NCBI GenBank assembly: GCA_029448655.1 | Contig: JACCLO010000011.1 | Location: 2,790,001-2,854,000, forward strand | Direction of reading: 5' to 3' | DNA: 64,000 nt | From: Wolfiporia cocos | Lineage: Eukaryota; Basidiomycota; Agaricomycetes; Polyporales; Phaeolaceae | In this document: positions 11,083-23,100 of the stretch, in pieces | Layout of the letters: every line of letters starts with the position of its first letter | How positions within the stretch are numbered: position 1 is the first letter of the stretch | The notes under the pieces: model-generated | The model's input: only the letters and a program-made list of their open reading frames with translations | The model's database searches: none | Told to the model about the DNA's origin: nothing | Position numbers and translations under genes: made by a program

Positions 11083-14000
11083 ATGCCAACACCAAGGTCC
11101 ATCCCGCCGCCCGTGAACTCTGCCGTCAAGATCGCGAAGCAAGATGACGGACATCGGCATCGCAGGAGGTTCATTGGACCGTTGCCCGGACGCGTGATTC
11201 CGTGGGACAACGCAGCGCAACAAAGCCCAGGAAAGGTCAAGCCTGGATCCACGCTGCCGAATGGGAATAATCATGACCACGTAGACGGTGTCATCCGTAG
11301 TCTTGCCCTTGACTTCTTCCTAGGACACGGCGGGACGAGAGAGGAATGGGGCGAGACAGAAGAGAGGCACGTCCGCGAGGAAATGTATCGCATATGGGCG
11401 GAGAGCGAGTGGGGAAAGGCGCACAGGCAGCGCAAGGAAGGACGGACAGACAGACGGTGGGTGGGCACGTCGTTCGACGTCGGCGTTTTTCTCGGCGTCG
11501 ATATCCTGGAGGGCGGGCCTCGGAGTGAAGGGCCGTCGCGCAATCGCTGCGACTCTCTGGCGTCCTCCTCGAGGCACGCAGCATCCAATCCCGCGGCGGA
11601 CACCTTCGTCACCGTACCGTCGCATTTCCCGTCCTCTCCGACCGCACAGGCTCCGACAAACGACCATCTCGGCCGAGACGTCCGCTTGGCACCTCAGCTT
11701 ACCCGCGAAGAGGATGAGCACAGTGCCGCTAATTCGTCGACCGCATTAATCAGATCGAGCACGCGTGCGGAATCTCACCAGAATTTCAGTACCACTGCGT
11801 TGCACGGATCCACTCGGCCAAATGGCACCGTGAGCAAAGGAAAGGGAAAGGCTGTTCATTACTCCGACTCCCCGGTAGATGAGCAGCCCTCATCTCCGGC
11901 AGAATTCCTCACTCGCACCGGCAGCGCGGTCGAAGGTACCAGTGCCGGAGCAGCCGAACGGGCAAAGGCTGCACACCAGCCCGCATGGAACGATGTCGTT
12001 ATGCGAGGTACGATCCACTACCCATTCCATAACTCGCCGTTTCAAAGCTTAAATACAGATAGGATACTCGTCAAGTTCTCTCACAGCGAGTCGGCTACTC
12101 TGCCAGCAGATTTTGATGAATGGGCCAATCGCACAACGAGCCATCTGTACAACAAAGACTGGAAGGAATATGATGTTGTATGGCGCAAAGATCGGCTGGA
12201 GCTATATAAAAACCATGTACGCCGGGCCTGTCTTATATTGAATTGGGCCTAACTTAGCCGCAGCGACTACCTGGGCAAGATTGGTTGACGGGCCATCAGA
12301 AGCTCATATTTGTTGTGCCTTTGAATACTTCTTTGACCAAGCTATCGCTTTACTCTTTTGTGGATCTGACTTTCTGTCTCATCTGCCCACCGGGGCGCCT
12401 GCGAGATGGCTCCAGGCAGCGATGGCTTTACAGCAGGAGTTCTGGTTTGAATGTCTTTGTATTCAAAGTCAAGAGCCGCTCAAGGGCAACGGATTGGGTC
12501 TGGAAGCTATGGTAAGGTGTAGCTCTCATACATCACTATGTACGATGTAACCGGTGACCTGACTCCTGCAGGACCCATCTAAGCGGTGAGCTGCCGCCCT
12601 TTCTGGAAATTCTGTCACCGACGCTCGATATGCGTATCAAAATTGACATGCCTCCAACGGCAAACACCAATACCGAAGTAGCATTTACTGTGTTCAACCA
12701 TCATAATGTCTTGCGCCTATGCGAAGAGCGCTTGAGGGAGGTAGACGGTTATGACGCGCTTATCGGCCAGAAGGTGGCCGCAGGCACGAAGCTGGAGCTG
12801 GCGTGGCGCTGCGAAACCAACCTGGACTGGGTGTGGCAACTCGACGATGTGCAAGGCAACCCACGAGAATGGGCCGCGTTGTGTGGACTCGCACTGAACC
12901 AGGTGAGTGCCATCAAACGCAACTCAAACTGCCGCACTTATCTCACATCGTGTCCCACAGAGAGGAAAACCTGCACATCTGGAAGTCCGCCTGAAGGAGC
13001 ACTTCCCAACGCACCTCCGTCTCAAAGACGGCACTCGCCTGGACGAGCCTCCCGCAGTAGAAGGGTACCTCGAGCGCATCCGTCCCAACACGCAGCTGAA
13101 GCAGCCCTTGTATCTGACGACGCACGACGGGTACCTCTTTGCGCTCAACCCCGCGTCCGCGCACCACCCGCCGCCGCCGGGGTCTGTCTCTCCCGAGAGC
13201 AACCCCGAGAGCTTGCGCGAGGACGAAGTGCGCAGGGGAATGCGGCAGATCATGCACGCGACGGGGATGACGGACCTGCGCAGCGTCGTCGCGGTGCGGA
13301 GGGCGTTTCAGCTGATCCCGAGACACGCAGAGGGGTCGCTAGGGCAGGATACCCCAGACTGGGAGGACGCCGACGGCTTCTGGGACGACGTGGAGAGGAC
13401 GGAGAGCGACGACGAGGATAAGGGTGGGAACGTAGGCCTCTCCATTGCGCTCGACAGACCACGGTTGCGCATGAGGCGCTCGTTCGAGCTGCTCATGAAA
13501 ACAGGGCACGTCGTGCGGTTCGAGGTGTGTATGACCCCGCAGTGGAAAACAGTGTGGCGAGTGACCATCTGTCCGACAGGCATACTCATGCCACCACGCG
13601 TTGGAGTGGATTGTACGCTTACGGCCGCTTGTCTCGTACTGGAGGAAGCGGCACCAGGTCGATGCGCGGCGAGAAATGGATCTCGCGCACGTCAGCACAG
13701 GACGTCCGCGCATCACCCCTCTTACGCACGTACACGAGGAGCTCGACGCGGCACCCGAGCCTCCCCCTGATCCTCAAGGGTCACTTCCTGAACTCAGCTC
13801 GTTCTTCAACTGGTGCATCATGGAGAATTGTCGGCCGCTGGTCAAGTGTGGGAAGCTGTACGCGCGGTCGGGCCTGCGTGGGCAGTACAAGTACGTGCCC
13901 ATTCCCATTGAATTCAATGAGGAGAAGCACTGAGTACGACAATGTTCCGCCCAGACACGTCCAGCTCGTCTTGGTGACGGGGGCACTCATTCATTTTCGT

Positions 14001-14426
14001 ATTACGGATCGCAGATCGTTGCATCATCGCCGGACTCACGCGATTAGCCTTCTTGATGCCTGCGTCTGTTCCGGTTATCTCGCTGCGCAATACCTGCCGC
14101 AGCGAGAGTACGACCCTGACGCACCTCATGTCGCGCGAAGATACCAAGACGGCCTGGAAACGGACGATGGTCCGGAAGATACCCTGTTCATGATCTGGCA
14201 TCAGACATCCAAGAAGAATATGCCTGCCGGCACTAGCGGTGACAATTCAATGAAAGCAGAGCCGAAATTGTCTCAGAAGCGGAAGCTGAGCGTTTTCCAG
14301 ACCAGGAGCAAGCTGGAGCGGGACGCCTGGGTCTGGGCGATCAATGCGGAGATCGAGAAAATCGTGAGGAACGCTCGAGATAGGGAGGAGAGGATCAGAC
14401 AAGCGGGCAGCATTATCAACTTTTGA
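11083..14426 (+). CDS. Spo71-like protein with pleckstrin-homology domains
   Basis: Six exons (11083-12216, 12258-12511, 12572-12902, 12961-13524, 13580-13890, 13955-14426) give 1021 residues. The first third is low-complexity with a conserved block around DGVIRSLALDFFLGHGGTR. The central part (RKDRLELYKN, then WLTGHQKLIFVVPL and LSLYSFVDLTFCLICPP) resembles the Spo7_2_N region of yeast Spo71. PH-like strands follow: SFELLMKTGHVVRFE joined to ALEWIVRLRPLVSYW, then GKLYARSGLRG with LVLVTGALIHFRI and a C-terminal helix LERDAWVWAINAEIEKI. Yeast Spo71 works at the prospore membrane with Vps13; in a mushroom the membrane and process served are unknown. The joins restore continuous domains, so the model is firm; the function is inferred by homology. 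Confidence 0.85.
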
Positions 14427-14625
14427 CAATGCGTGCAACGGACTGGTATACCATTATCTTCTTTCGTATGATCCATGCATGGCCCGCATTTGGGCATTGA
14501 GTTGTATCTGGAAGATGTATAGATAGCTCGTAATATACCTGACAGTGTGCAGGTACCGAATCCATCAGATAGCATCGACCATGAGAATTGCGGGCTGCTG
14601 TAATCTGAATTGAAAGGAGCTGAGC

Positions 14626-15244
14626 TTATTGCTTTGGCTTCTTGGCTGGAAAAAAGGTCATTATCCCAAGAGTATGGCGTACAGGTTCTCTAGACGCGTA
14701 CCTCCGTAACGACTACGAGCACTCAACCTGTTGACCACAGGACCGAAGTCAAAGGCACCTCGTACTAGCTTGTACCTGCAGACGCGAGACGTTGAGGAAT
14801 CGTCCTTTGAGCGTGAGCGGTCTGCTCGTACCGGACACCGGGAAGATCCTGGGCACGTCCACCTCTCACGAGGACTACACCGTGCTCCTGCAGGGTGTGC
14901 CCTTCTCCGGGAATGTACGCATGCAGCGTCTTCCCGGAGGTCAGCTTGACTCGCGCGACCTTCCGCTTGGCTGAGTTGGGCTTCTTGGGCTTCATAATGA
15001 ATACAGAGCTGATAACGCCCTTCTTCTGTGTGTTGCCATCTAGCAAGGGCGATCTCGGCCTTTTGGATTTCTTTGGTGGTTTCCGGCGTGTCGACTGGTT
15101 TAGAGTGACGGCAGCTGATGGTGAGGGGTGGAAGGCGCGGAGGAAGGTTGAGGCGAAGGTGTTCCGGCAGAGGGCTTGTTGTAATGGTGAAGTGAACCGT
15201 GCCCGATAGAGCTGGCTCGACAGCGAGCGGAGAGCGGAGAACAT
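14626..15244 (-). CDS. MRPS12: Mitochondrial small-subunit ribosomal protein uS12m
   Basis: Minus-strand exons 15244-14832, 14775-14702 and 14645-14626 (20-nt last exon) give 168 residues. After an N-terminal presequence-like stretch of about 50 residues comes the uS12 core: [73 protein letters not shown], then [12 protein letters not shown] and a short basic tail ending SRYGAKKPKQ. uS12 sits in the decoding centre and the PNSA loop contacts the A site. The tail is only complete when two short exons are spliced, as expected for the family. It lies tail-to-tail with the Spo71-like gene, about 200 bp away. Confidence 0.95.
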
Positions 15245-15439
15245 GGTCACTGCCAAAGGACTGCAGCCACAGTGTTGTCGCTGCAGAGACTTGCCCGGTT
15301 TGGCAGGTAGTCGCGATTCAACCTGCCCTAAACATAGTCACGGGATCTTAGAGTAGCGCGTCGCGACTCGTTCGCCGCGTCGTACAATCGCGTCTCATAG
15401 CTAGCTGTAGTCACATCTAGTTTCGCCTCCTGTCGCGAG

Positions 15440-16769
15440 ATGCCTACCGCAAGTTCTTCGCGTCGTACTTTGAGCAGGCAAAGAGCAGAGCCATCATTTG
15501 ACAGCATTGAAGTGGACGAGCCGACCCAGCACAACGTAGAGGATGTCGAGGAAGATGAAGAAGAGGAGCCGCGCCCGCGTCGACCCATAGTGAAGAAGGC
15601 AAAGAAAAAGGAAAAGATGCGTCAGACAGCTCAGGAGAGGAATGTCGATGAAGACGTCCAAGAGGATGATGACCCTCTCGAGAACTTTGGCGATCAGCCC
15701 TTGGACAGAGGACAAGCTCAAAAGCTCACTGGGATGGCTTCTGACTGGCAGACGATCAAGCGCAAAAACCTCACCCCATACTATACTGTGATCAGAGATG
15801 TTTCCACTGCTTTTGCGGAGTTTGCAGACGAGGAACAGAGCACAGAGGTTAGCCGACCCTGTTTGGTTTGCAATTGCTCAGATTGAACCTGGTCGATAGT
15901 TCCTGGAGGAGATGGAGACACTAGTCCGACAACTTCTTGACACAGAAACTGAGCTCCAGGCTCACGAGCAGACTCTCATCGATATCAACCAGAAGATCGC
16001 TCGTAATGAGGCTATTGTGAGCCTTGTACTATACCCGTTGAGCTTTCGTTTGACGCTATCGGTCAGACGGACATAATAGACCGATATGATAAAGGAGTCG
16101 ATCGGAACCTCGACGCTTACAGGCAGAGAACAACACGTCAGAAATATGCAAAGTCGGACGCATACGCTGCTTTTAAGCAAGCAATATTCGTGAGCTTTTG
16201 TGTCGGCGCCCGTTGGTATCATTAGAGCTTAGGGCCTCATTATACGCAGGAAGTGCAAAATCCTGGTGTCCCGATGCCCCCTCTCACCGACTTCATACCC
16301 AGAGGTGAGTATGATGTTTGTTTACGTTCACTTCTCTTCTTTATGTTCAACTACTTCTGAATAACAGAGGACGGCGATGAAAGCGACGATGACGAAGACG
16401 TGGTGGTTGGGGGTGTGACCCAGGACTACAAGTGTCCATTAACACTGATGCCCATTGTCGATCCATTGACTTCGTGTGTACCATATTAGCTATAATCCTT
16501 CGCTGTGGCATAATGCTGATCGCTCTTATGCAAACAGGGAGCCATGCGGCCACTCATTTTCTGCAGCTGCTATACGCGAGTTCCTCGGCCCGCATCACAT
16601 TGCAAAGAAGAAATGTCCTGCATCTGGATGCAATAAGTACATTTGCCTCAACGATCTCAAACAGAACAAGGAGCTAGCCAAGAAAGCCAGAGACGCCGCA
16701 AGACGAGAGCGCATGAGGGACGAGGGCATGAGGGACGAGGGCAAGAGCGACGACGAGGTGATTGAGTGA
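15440..16769 (+). CDS. NSE2: Nse2/Mms21, SUMO ligase of the SMC5/6 complex
   Basis: Six exons (15440-15847, 15900-16016, 16067-16189, 16250-16304, 16368-16473, 16538-16769) give 346 residues. The protein begins with an acidic, low-complexity stretch. The helical segment (LEEMETLVRQLLDTETELQ through DINQKIARNEA) should bind the Smc5 coiled coil. The SP-RING follows: YKCPLTLMPIVDPLTS, then EPCGHSF with AAIREFLG, then KCPASGCNKYICLNDLK. Zinc residues of the zf-Nse type are visible (C in PCGH, H in GHSF, and CPASGC). Its role is SUMO transfer in DNA repair and chromosome segregation in the nucleus. The KNKELAKKARDAARRERMRDE tail is charged and contains a short repeat MRDEGMRDEG. Confidence 0.92.
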
Positions 16770-16971
16770 GATCCACCTGCGCTGTTACATATTTTCCTGC
16801 TGTAATATGGTGTACAACATGCTTCGACGTAACTATTAGCTCGGATGACTTTTCGTCTGGATGTCACGCATCACGCGTCAGCAATTATAACGTAACGCGT
16901 ATGTGACACATGTCCAGCGCCTTCTCTAATACAGTTCCTTCCCGTCTGCGTTCCTGCGGGATTGAGCCGAA

Positions 16972-17910
16972 ATGCTGAACATTGTACATCCCACCACACT
17001 ACGTCTCTTGCGCTCGCTACCTCGTGCGACTCGCTGCTTAGCTACACATGCTACCGTTCTCCCAGAAACATCCTCTGTACCCGCCACAACTAATACTGAA
17101 AACACCCCCAGCACTTCTACGAACAAGTCAAAAGACGGCCCTCTGCGGCCTCATTTGAACATTACTGTGGATCCAAGTCATGGGCTCTGGGCATTCTTCC
17201 GGCGCAAGGAGACGCATGGAGAGGTGTCATATGAAACCGTAGAGGCACCGAACCCATCAACGGACATGAGCGGTGAGTGACACAAATAATCGCTTGGATG
17301 CCGCTTTATATCTTGCAGTACTCATGCAATGAATTTGCGCCTTCATATAGGCCGCTCATGGACTGCAGCCGAGCTGCGTCGGAAAAGCTTCAAGGACCTG
17401 CACACTCTGTGGTATGTGCTCCTGCGGGAGCGGAACCTCTTGCAAACGCAGGAGGAAGAGGCGCGGCGACTTAGGATCCATTCCTCCGCGCTATCATCGC
17501 GACTCAAGGCATTCAAGGTGCGCTTGTAATCTGTCATTATCGAGACCTTGCTGGTGTGCACTCAGATGCTTCTCAACATCTGGTGTTCCATCAACGTATA
17601 GTGCTGACTGACATTATATACATAGTGCCGCAAGAGTATGGCGCGGCTCAAGTATGTCCTGAACGAACGGAGACTTGTGTATCAGAACGCCGTTGACAGC
17701 AAAAATGCTGAATGGGAGAATGAAGCCATTATCGAGACGAAGAGGAAAGAGCGGGCAGAACGGAAACAGGCTGCGCAAGCTCAAGCGGAAGCCAAAGCAC
17801 GCGAGGCTGAGCGTCGGAAGGAGGAAAGTGAGGCTCAATCAGCAGTTGGACTGGCGGGAGCAGGTCTCTTCGATACTGTCCAGGAGAACACTCAGACAAA
17901 GGAGTCATAG
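16972..17910 (+). CDS. MRPL4: Mitochondrial large-subunit ribosomal protein uL29m
   Basis: Exons 16972-17272, 17351-17517 and 17626-17910 give 250 residues. The N-terminus is a presequence-like stretch (basic and serine/threonine rich). The uL29 core is seen in [40 protein letters not shown] and [19 protein letters not shown] long charged C-terminal helix ([19 protein letters not shown]) matches the extension of fungal MRP-L47/Mrpl4. It sits near the polypeptide exit tunnel of the mitoribosome. All three joins are in frame with GT-AG borders. Start chosen at the first ATG of the frame, in a context following an upstream short pyrimidine stretch. Confidence 0.93.
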
Positions 17911-18004
17911 AGTCACTGGGTGTACGATCCTTGCGGTGATATCTAAGGGACATACCAGATGCTGGGGTTCCTTTTTTCAAGAAATGATGGCATTGCAGTG
18001 CATT

Positions 18005-18370
18005 CTATGACTGTCGACTGTCCGCTCTCCTCCCTCTGTTCTGCTCCCCCCATTGCAGCATCTCCGCACTCACCCAGCAGTCCCGGACTTTGCTGTCCTC
18101 GTACATTTCCACTTGCCGACGGCCTCTTCGGAGTAGATACTCAATCGCCGCAACGTCCCGCGGCGAAACACAGGCTGCCCGGGTCCTGAATGTGTATCTC
18201 ACAGAAAGCTCGAACTTAGGCCGCGATGCAGCAGGCTTTGTGTGAGCCATGCGAAGTGCACTATTGCAGAGATGAACTGGGATTCGCGAGCGTTGCGTTG
18301 TATAAGAGTTGACTTACCGCCTATAGAGTGAGAACACCTCTCTCTGAAGACCGGAATATCGAGCAGACAT
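18005..18370 (-). CDS. SDH6: LYR-motif SDH assembly factor 1 (SDHAF1/Sdh6)
   Basis: Two minus-strand exons, 18370-18318 and 18260-18005, give 102 residues. Exon 1 encodes MSARYSGLQREVFSLYRR with the LYR motif that binds the iron-sulfur chaperone HSC20/JAC1. Exon 2 continues ALRMAHTKPAASRPKFELSV, then FRTRAACVSPRDVAAIEYLL and RRGRRQVEMYED, typical of the SDHAF1 branch. The protein helps load iron-sulfur clusters on Sdh2 of complex II in the mitochondrial matrix. The gene is divergent from the NDUFAF6 homologue, sharing a 255-bp spacer. Exon 1 (53 nt) is too short to stand alone, so ORF-only annotation would start at a later Met and lose the LYR motif. Confidence 0.93.
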
Positions 18371-18501
18371 TACTACAGCAAGTATCTGGCAGCCTGGTGA
18401 ATAGGAGACGGCTGGTGTAAATAGGAAGCGTTACTGGTCGTGAATGTCCATTTCAGAACCCGAGTTACTGAGCTGGTCGGCCGAACCAAGGTCGCGTTGA
18501 G

Positions 18502-18559
18502 CACGTGACGTGGTACGCGTTACGCGCGCGTTTCCGCAGGCGCGTTTCCGCAGACGCGT
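18502..18559. promoter_or_regulatory. Shared SDH6/NDUFAF6 promoter with tandem 14-mer and ACGCGT sites
   Basis: The spacer between the divergent genes contains CACGTG (18502-18507), two ACGCGT hexamers (18515-18520 and 18554-18559) and two exact back-to-back copies of GCGCGTTTCCGCAG (18526-18539, 18540-18553). Such motifs resemble bHLH and MBF-type sites. Which factor binds is unknown. Confidence 0.4.
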
Positions 18560-18625
18560 CCTTGACCTCCTCCACACAAGCCACCACCTCCAAAGTAGAC
18601 ACTACCGAGATTTCGGAGCTCGCGA

Positions 18626-19837
18626 ATGGTATCTGTAGCGATAACTCGACGTTTAGGCGTGCGTCCTACATCCTTTCCAGTCGTCTTGGCAAGGCGCGCT
18701 CCGACAGTCGGAAGAAGATTGACAACCAGTCCCCATCCGCGTGCGCATCAGGAGTGTAGGACACAGGATCCTGTTGCCTACTGTACTGAGCTCGTCCGTA
18801 AACGTGATTACGACTCGTACTTGACATCGCAGTTTTGGCCGCGCAACTTGCGCGATGATTTTCTCGTATTGAGGGCATTTTATGTAAGCTGTTCACGTCC
18901 TTGCGTTCTGACCGTTTTCACGCGTTTGTAGGTCGAACTTGCCACGGTGCAGGAGGCTGTGTCAAATCCGACGCTCGGCAAAATGAGGACGCAATTTTGG
19001 CGAGATGCCGTGAAAAGCATGGCTGACGTGCGTCTGCCCTTACTACTTCTGCTGTCTCGCTTGATTGTACTGCGTAGGGTAGACCACCGAGGCACCCGAT
19101 TGCGCTAGCGGTGAATGAGACATACCACAAGGCTAGTCTACCAGGCTACCACTTCAAGAGAATCATCGATGCTCGGGCAAGTGGATCTGTCGTTGTCAGT
19201 CTCATGCTATATTTGTTATTTATAACTATCCTAGGATGCGGAGCTCCACACACCCACACATCTCACCCTGGAATCGCTGACATCGCACGTGGAATCGACT
19301 TCGTCCAGTTTTTCCTATCTCCTGCTTTCCCTGCTATCCTTGTCGTCCTCTTCCACTCTGTCACATGCTGCATCTCACCTGGGCATTTCCCAAGGAATTG
19401 CCACTCTTCTTCGTGCACTGCCGTACCATGCATCGCAAGGTCGCATGGTAATACCTGCCGAAATTACTGCCCGTCATGGTGTTAGTCAAGAGGACGTTTT
19501 CTGGCGCGGTGGTACTGCCAACGGGATTCAGGATGCAGTGTTCGAATTCGCCACGGTCGCAAATGACAATCTGATGACGTCCCTAGAAATGTTCAAACAG
19601 GATGAGACTGGCGGGAAAGCATCAGCACGCGCACTCCCGGTGTTCCTGGCAGGAGTATGTAGCACAGGCTGCCGTGGGCCTGCAACTAGTCTGACTTTAC
19701 CTCCGCAGGTGCCGACTAGACTATATCTTGAATGCCTTGAGGCGGTCAATTTCGACGCGTTCCACCCATCACTTCAACTCCGCGACTGGAAGTTGCCCTG
19801 GAGGGTCTGGCGTAGCTACTACAAGGGCTCCTTTTGA
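18626..19837 (+). CDS. NDUFAF6-like complex I assembly factor (squalene/phytoene synthase fold)
   Basis: Five exons (18626-18883, 18932-19027, 19078-19176, 19235-19654, 19709-19837) give 333 residues. The basic N-terminus fits a mitochondrial presequence. Family motifs include LRDDFLVLRAFYVELATVQE, MRTQFWRDAVKSM, SHAASHLGISQGIATLLRAL, PYHASQGRMVIPAE and HGVSQEDVFWRG, closely matching human NDUFAF6. The fold is that of squalene/phytoene synthase, but the DxxxD catalytic aspartates of true synthases are not evident, in line with the assembly-factor subfamily. It is expected to act in early (ND1 module) assembly of complex I at the inner membrane. Intron 3 (19177-19234) starts with GCAAGT, a GC-AG intron, because only that donor keeps the frame. 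Confidence 0.92.
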
Positions 19838-20168
19838 TAAAATCTTCGCGTCTGTCGCCTGGCTTGTGCTGTATAGCTGTAGACGTAATGATACGCCGTC
19901 GAGCTGTGTCTGTTGCGAAGAAACCATCTTGCCTTAACGGTCTGATCATTGAAGCAACAAGCAAGGTTGCATGTGTCCGAATCCGCCACAGCGCCCAAAG
20001 CAGAGTTGGAGGTCCGCTGAGGCCCAGGGGTTGACAGTCACCCTCTCTCACATCAAGCTCCCATCAAGCGCACCCACTTTTCGCTCCTCCTGTGCTCATC
20101 TGGGGCCTGTGCGAACTGCGGACACGATCCCCTCGACGCTGCTGTGTTCGTCAGATTCCACAAACGTC
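19838..20168. other. Intergenic region
   Basis: About 330 bp between NDUFAF6 and the F-box-like gene. An open frame crosses from 20144 but begins with GTG, and no splice-supported exon precedes it. Nothing else is seen. Confidence 0.4.
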
Positions 20169-23100
20169 ATGGATCGCCTCTGTGGTATGTTCACGTCTAT
20201 TCAGATGACCGGTGGCCCCCTCTAATGCCGTATTTCCGGCACCGGTCGATCTCGTCAGACGAGATTATACAGCTCATCTTGAACGAACTCAATGACCCTA
20301 CGCCCCTCAGTCTGCTCTCAAAACGATTCTACCACTTCACGCAGGATCCTTACGTGCGCTCGTCCTACTTCCTCTCTCGTTATGGTCGCATACAGGCACT
20401 TTACTGGGCCCTGGGAAGGGGGAAATTGATGACAGAGAAGGTTCTCGATGTAAGTACTGTCCTTTAAGCGAGGAATGCGGGGGAAATGGGTGCCCGTATG
20501 TGCAGGTTCCTTGACACACCCCTTTCCTCTGCGCAGATCCTACTGTCCAGTGGCGCCCACCTCTCGCGCTATCTCGCCCAATGCGCGATACACCATTACT
20601 TCCGCACGCAAGTCCCGTTCATCAAGTCCCCATGGGTTCGCACGATGTCACTGCCGGTGTTCACGCATTTCATGACACTCGCCGCTCGCTTGTACGGCGA
20701 TATACCTGTTGGTAAAGGCGATGACGATGGCACCATCTTCACCCTTCTCCTCAAGACTAGTAGGTTTCCGGCCGCACGGTCTGTGAAGTGGGAGACTATG
20801 AAGGAGGTGCTCGAAAAATACAAGGTGAGTACTAGATAAATTGGTTCATCAAAGAGCAGGGGATGCATTGTGGAAATCCTGCTCCTTCCACTGTATCATG
20901 ATGCAGTCATCAACTCTGTGTTCAACCGTGCACTGATCCTGTGCTACGTTGACTACGAAATACACGGAGATCCGTAGTACATTGGGTCAGGCGCGGTTTG
21001 ATTTGTCGGAGTCCACCCGACCGGTCACACAATTACAGACTGCGGTGTTTCACGTTGAATGAATGGCTCAGCGTTATCTTGCCTCTTGGCGATACCGTAG
21101 CCAGTTGTTCCCGCTATGCGCGACATCGTAACTTCATGTAATACTGATTACTCAATCTCCAGTTTATACCCTTCTCCAATAAGGTATGTGGCTAGTACCA
21201 GCTTGCTTTCAGGTGGCTATATGCACCCGTTTAGGACCCTATGATGGCGCAGTTCCCACTCGTTCTGGCGATTGAGCCACGGTTACTACCTTATGCACGC
21301 GTTAATGGATTTTATATGGATGGCAAGGTAAGGTCAACATCTCATCTACTTCCTTGAAACGGCTCACACGTTGGCGATGCAAGTACCGCAACTTCGTGTT
21401 CCGTAAGATGTTTGAGAAACCGGCTGTTGCATCCGATGGCCATGCAGACGAAATTGTGCAGAATGTTCGTGAGCTATCGCGACTGGACTCCCAGTATGTG
21501 TACACTAGCTTCTTGCGCAGTATGCCAAGCTTACCGCTATACATCAAGCATGTTCCTCAGTAGGACGGTCGCGGCAGAGATTTGCATGGAAGCACGTACG
21601 AATGAGCCCGCATACACTGCGCTCAAGAGGTTGAACAAAGAGGGACTGCTTAAGTTCGACTTGGGGTACGTCACCTTGTCGTCTGTCACCATCATCACCT
21701 AACGTTGGTGCAGTTTGGTGGTTAAAGAGCTCATTGCGGTAATGAAATATGAATTGCAAGCCAGGCAGGTTCTGACACTTCGAGCAGCTTTTCTTGAACA
21801 CACGATCCATCTGCAACACGTACACTTATTCCGTCTTACGCGAGCTTTACATGGACTTCCCCTCGCAAGAACCGACCGTCCGAACAGTTTTGCTTTGTAC
21901 GATCTTCTTCTCCGAGGGTTTCCCCGTCCCACCATCCTTAGCCGCAACAACTTTGTCGTCGTCTGCACTGACCGTTTACGTGAATGCATGCAAGGACAAG
22001 ATAGAGGGCATGGGTCTGTGCCCGGTGACACGGACGGATCTGTTTAATGTGCTCGTGAACAAGTTCACGCCGGACCGCTTCGGCGGGATCATCGAGTATG
22101 GGCGAGTGGTCGCGGGGCTAGGTAGGAAGGACATCGATGGGCTGCTACATGACGTCGCGATTGCGTGTCTGGAGGTTGGGTGTAAGGGCAAGATGTTGAA
22201 GAAACTAGTGGAAACGGACGAGACGCTTTCGGACGTGCTAGCCGCGCATATCATACGCAACTTCCGCCTCGATCTTGATGATCTACCTCTATCGGAGGAC
22301 GTGAAGGCTTGCGAGGAATACCAAGCGAGACTCTGTAGGAATTTCGCATCATCCGCATGGCCCGGAATCTCCAGCAATATCGGCGCGGAACTTAGGGGGG
22401 CTGTAGCGGGTGCCGTTGACGCGCCTCAAGAGGACGGACCAAGTAATACTGTCCACAATGGGACTGCCACGGATGTTGACAGCGACGACGAACCAATGGC
22501 ATCAAGGGAGATTACATCGGAGGCAGACATTGAAGACCTCGTGCGTAACATCTCTTATCCCGCGCGGGTCACACATGTTCAGTTTTTGATGCTCGTTCCT
22601 GGGCAGGGTCCAATCGGCCAGGATACGTTGACCACGATGATCAGAAAGGACGAGTTGGCACCAACCCGTCGCCGGAGATTCTACGAGTTGTACACAGCGT
22701 ATACTGATAGTTTCGGCAAATTGACGTATCCAGCAGGTATGCCCTACGCCCCATGTTTCCAACCTTTCACTAACATGAGATCGCAGACTATATGCAAGTA
22801 GGGCGCTGGATCCGTAATCAGTATGGCAGGCGGAGTGCTGTCACTGCCATCTTTATGCTGCATGCTGTGATCAACGAAAATACTATTGTGCGTACCCTAC
22901 CTCTGACATTCGTACGTCATCTGTAGAGCAATATTCATAGTGATTGCCAGGTGCTTCAGTCATCAATGTATCCCGACCCCTTCGACCACTCGAGCCGCAT
23001 TCCTATCACACTGAAGCATTTCAAACTGTTGGCGAGATTGGGTCGAGCACCTGTAAGCTGTCATAACAATCGACGTGGACATTCGCTTACATCTTTATTG

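Noticed and set aside
20144..20259. Longer 5' frame of the F-box-like gene starting at 20144
   Set aside because: It begins with GTG and needs no splice; the ATG at 20169 followed by a 74-nt intron yields a clean F-box start.
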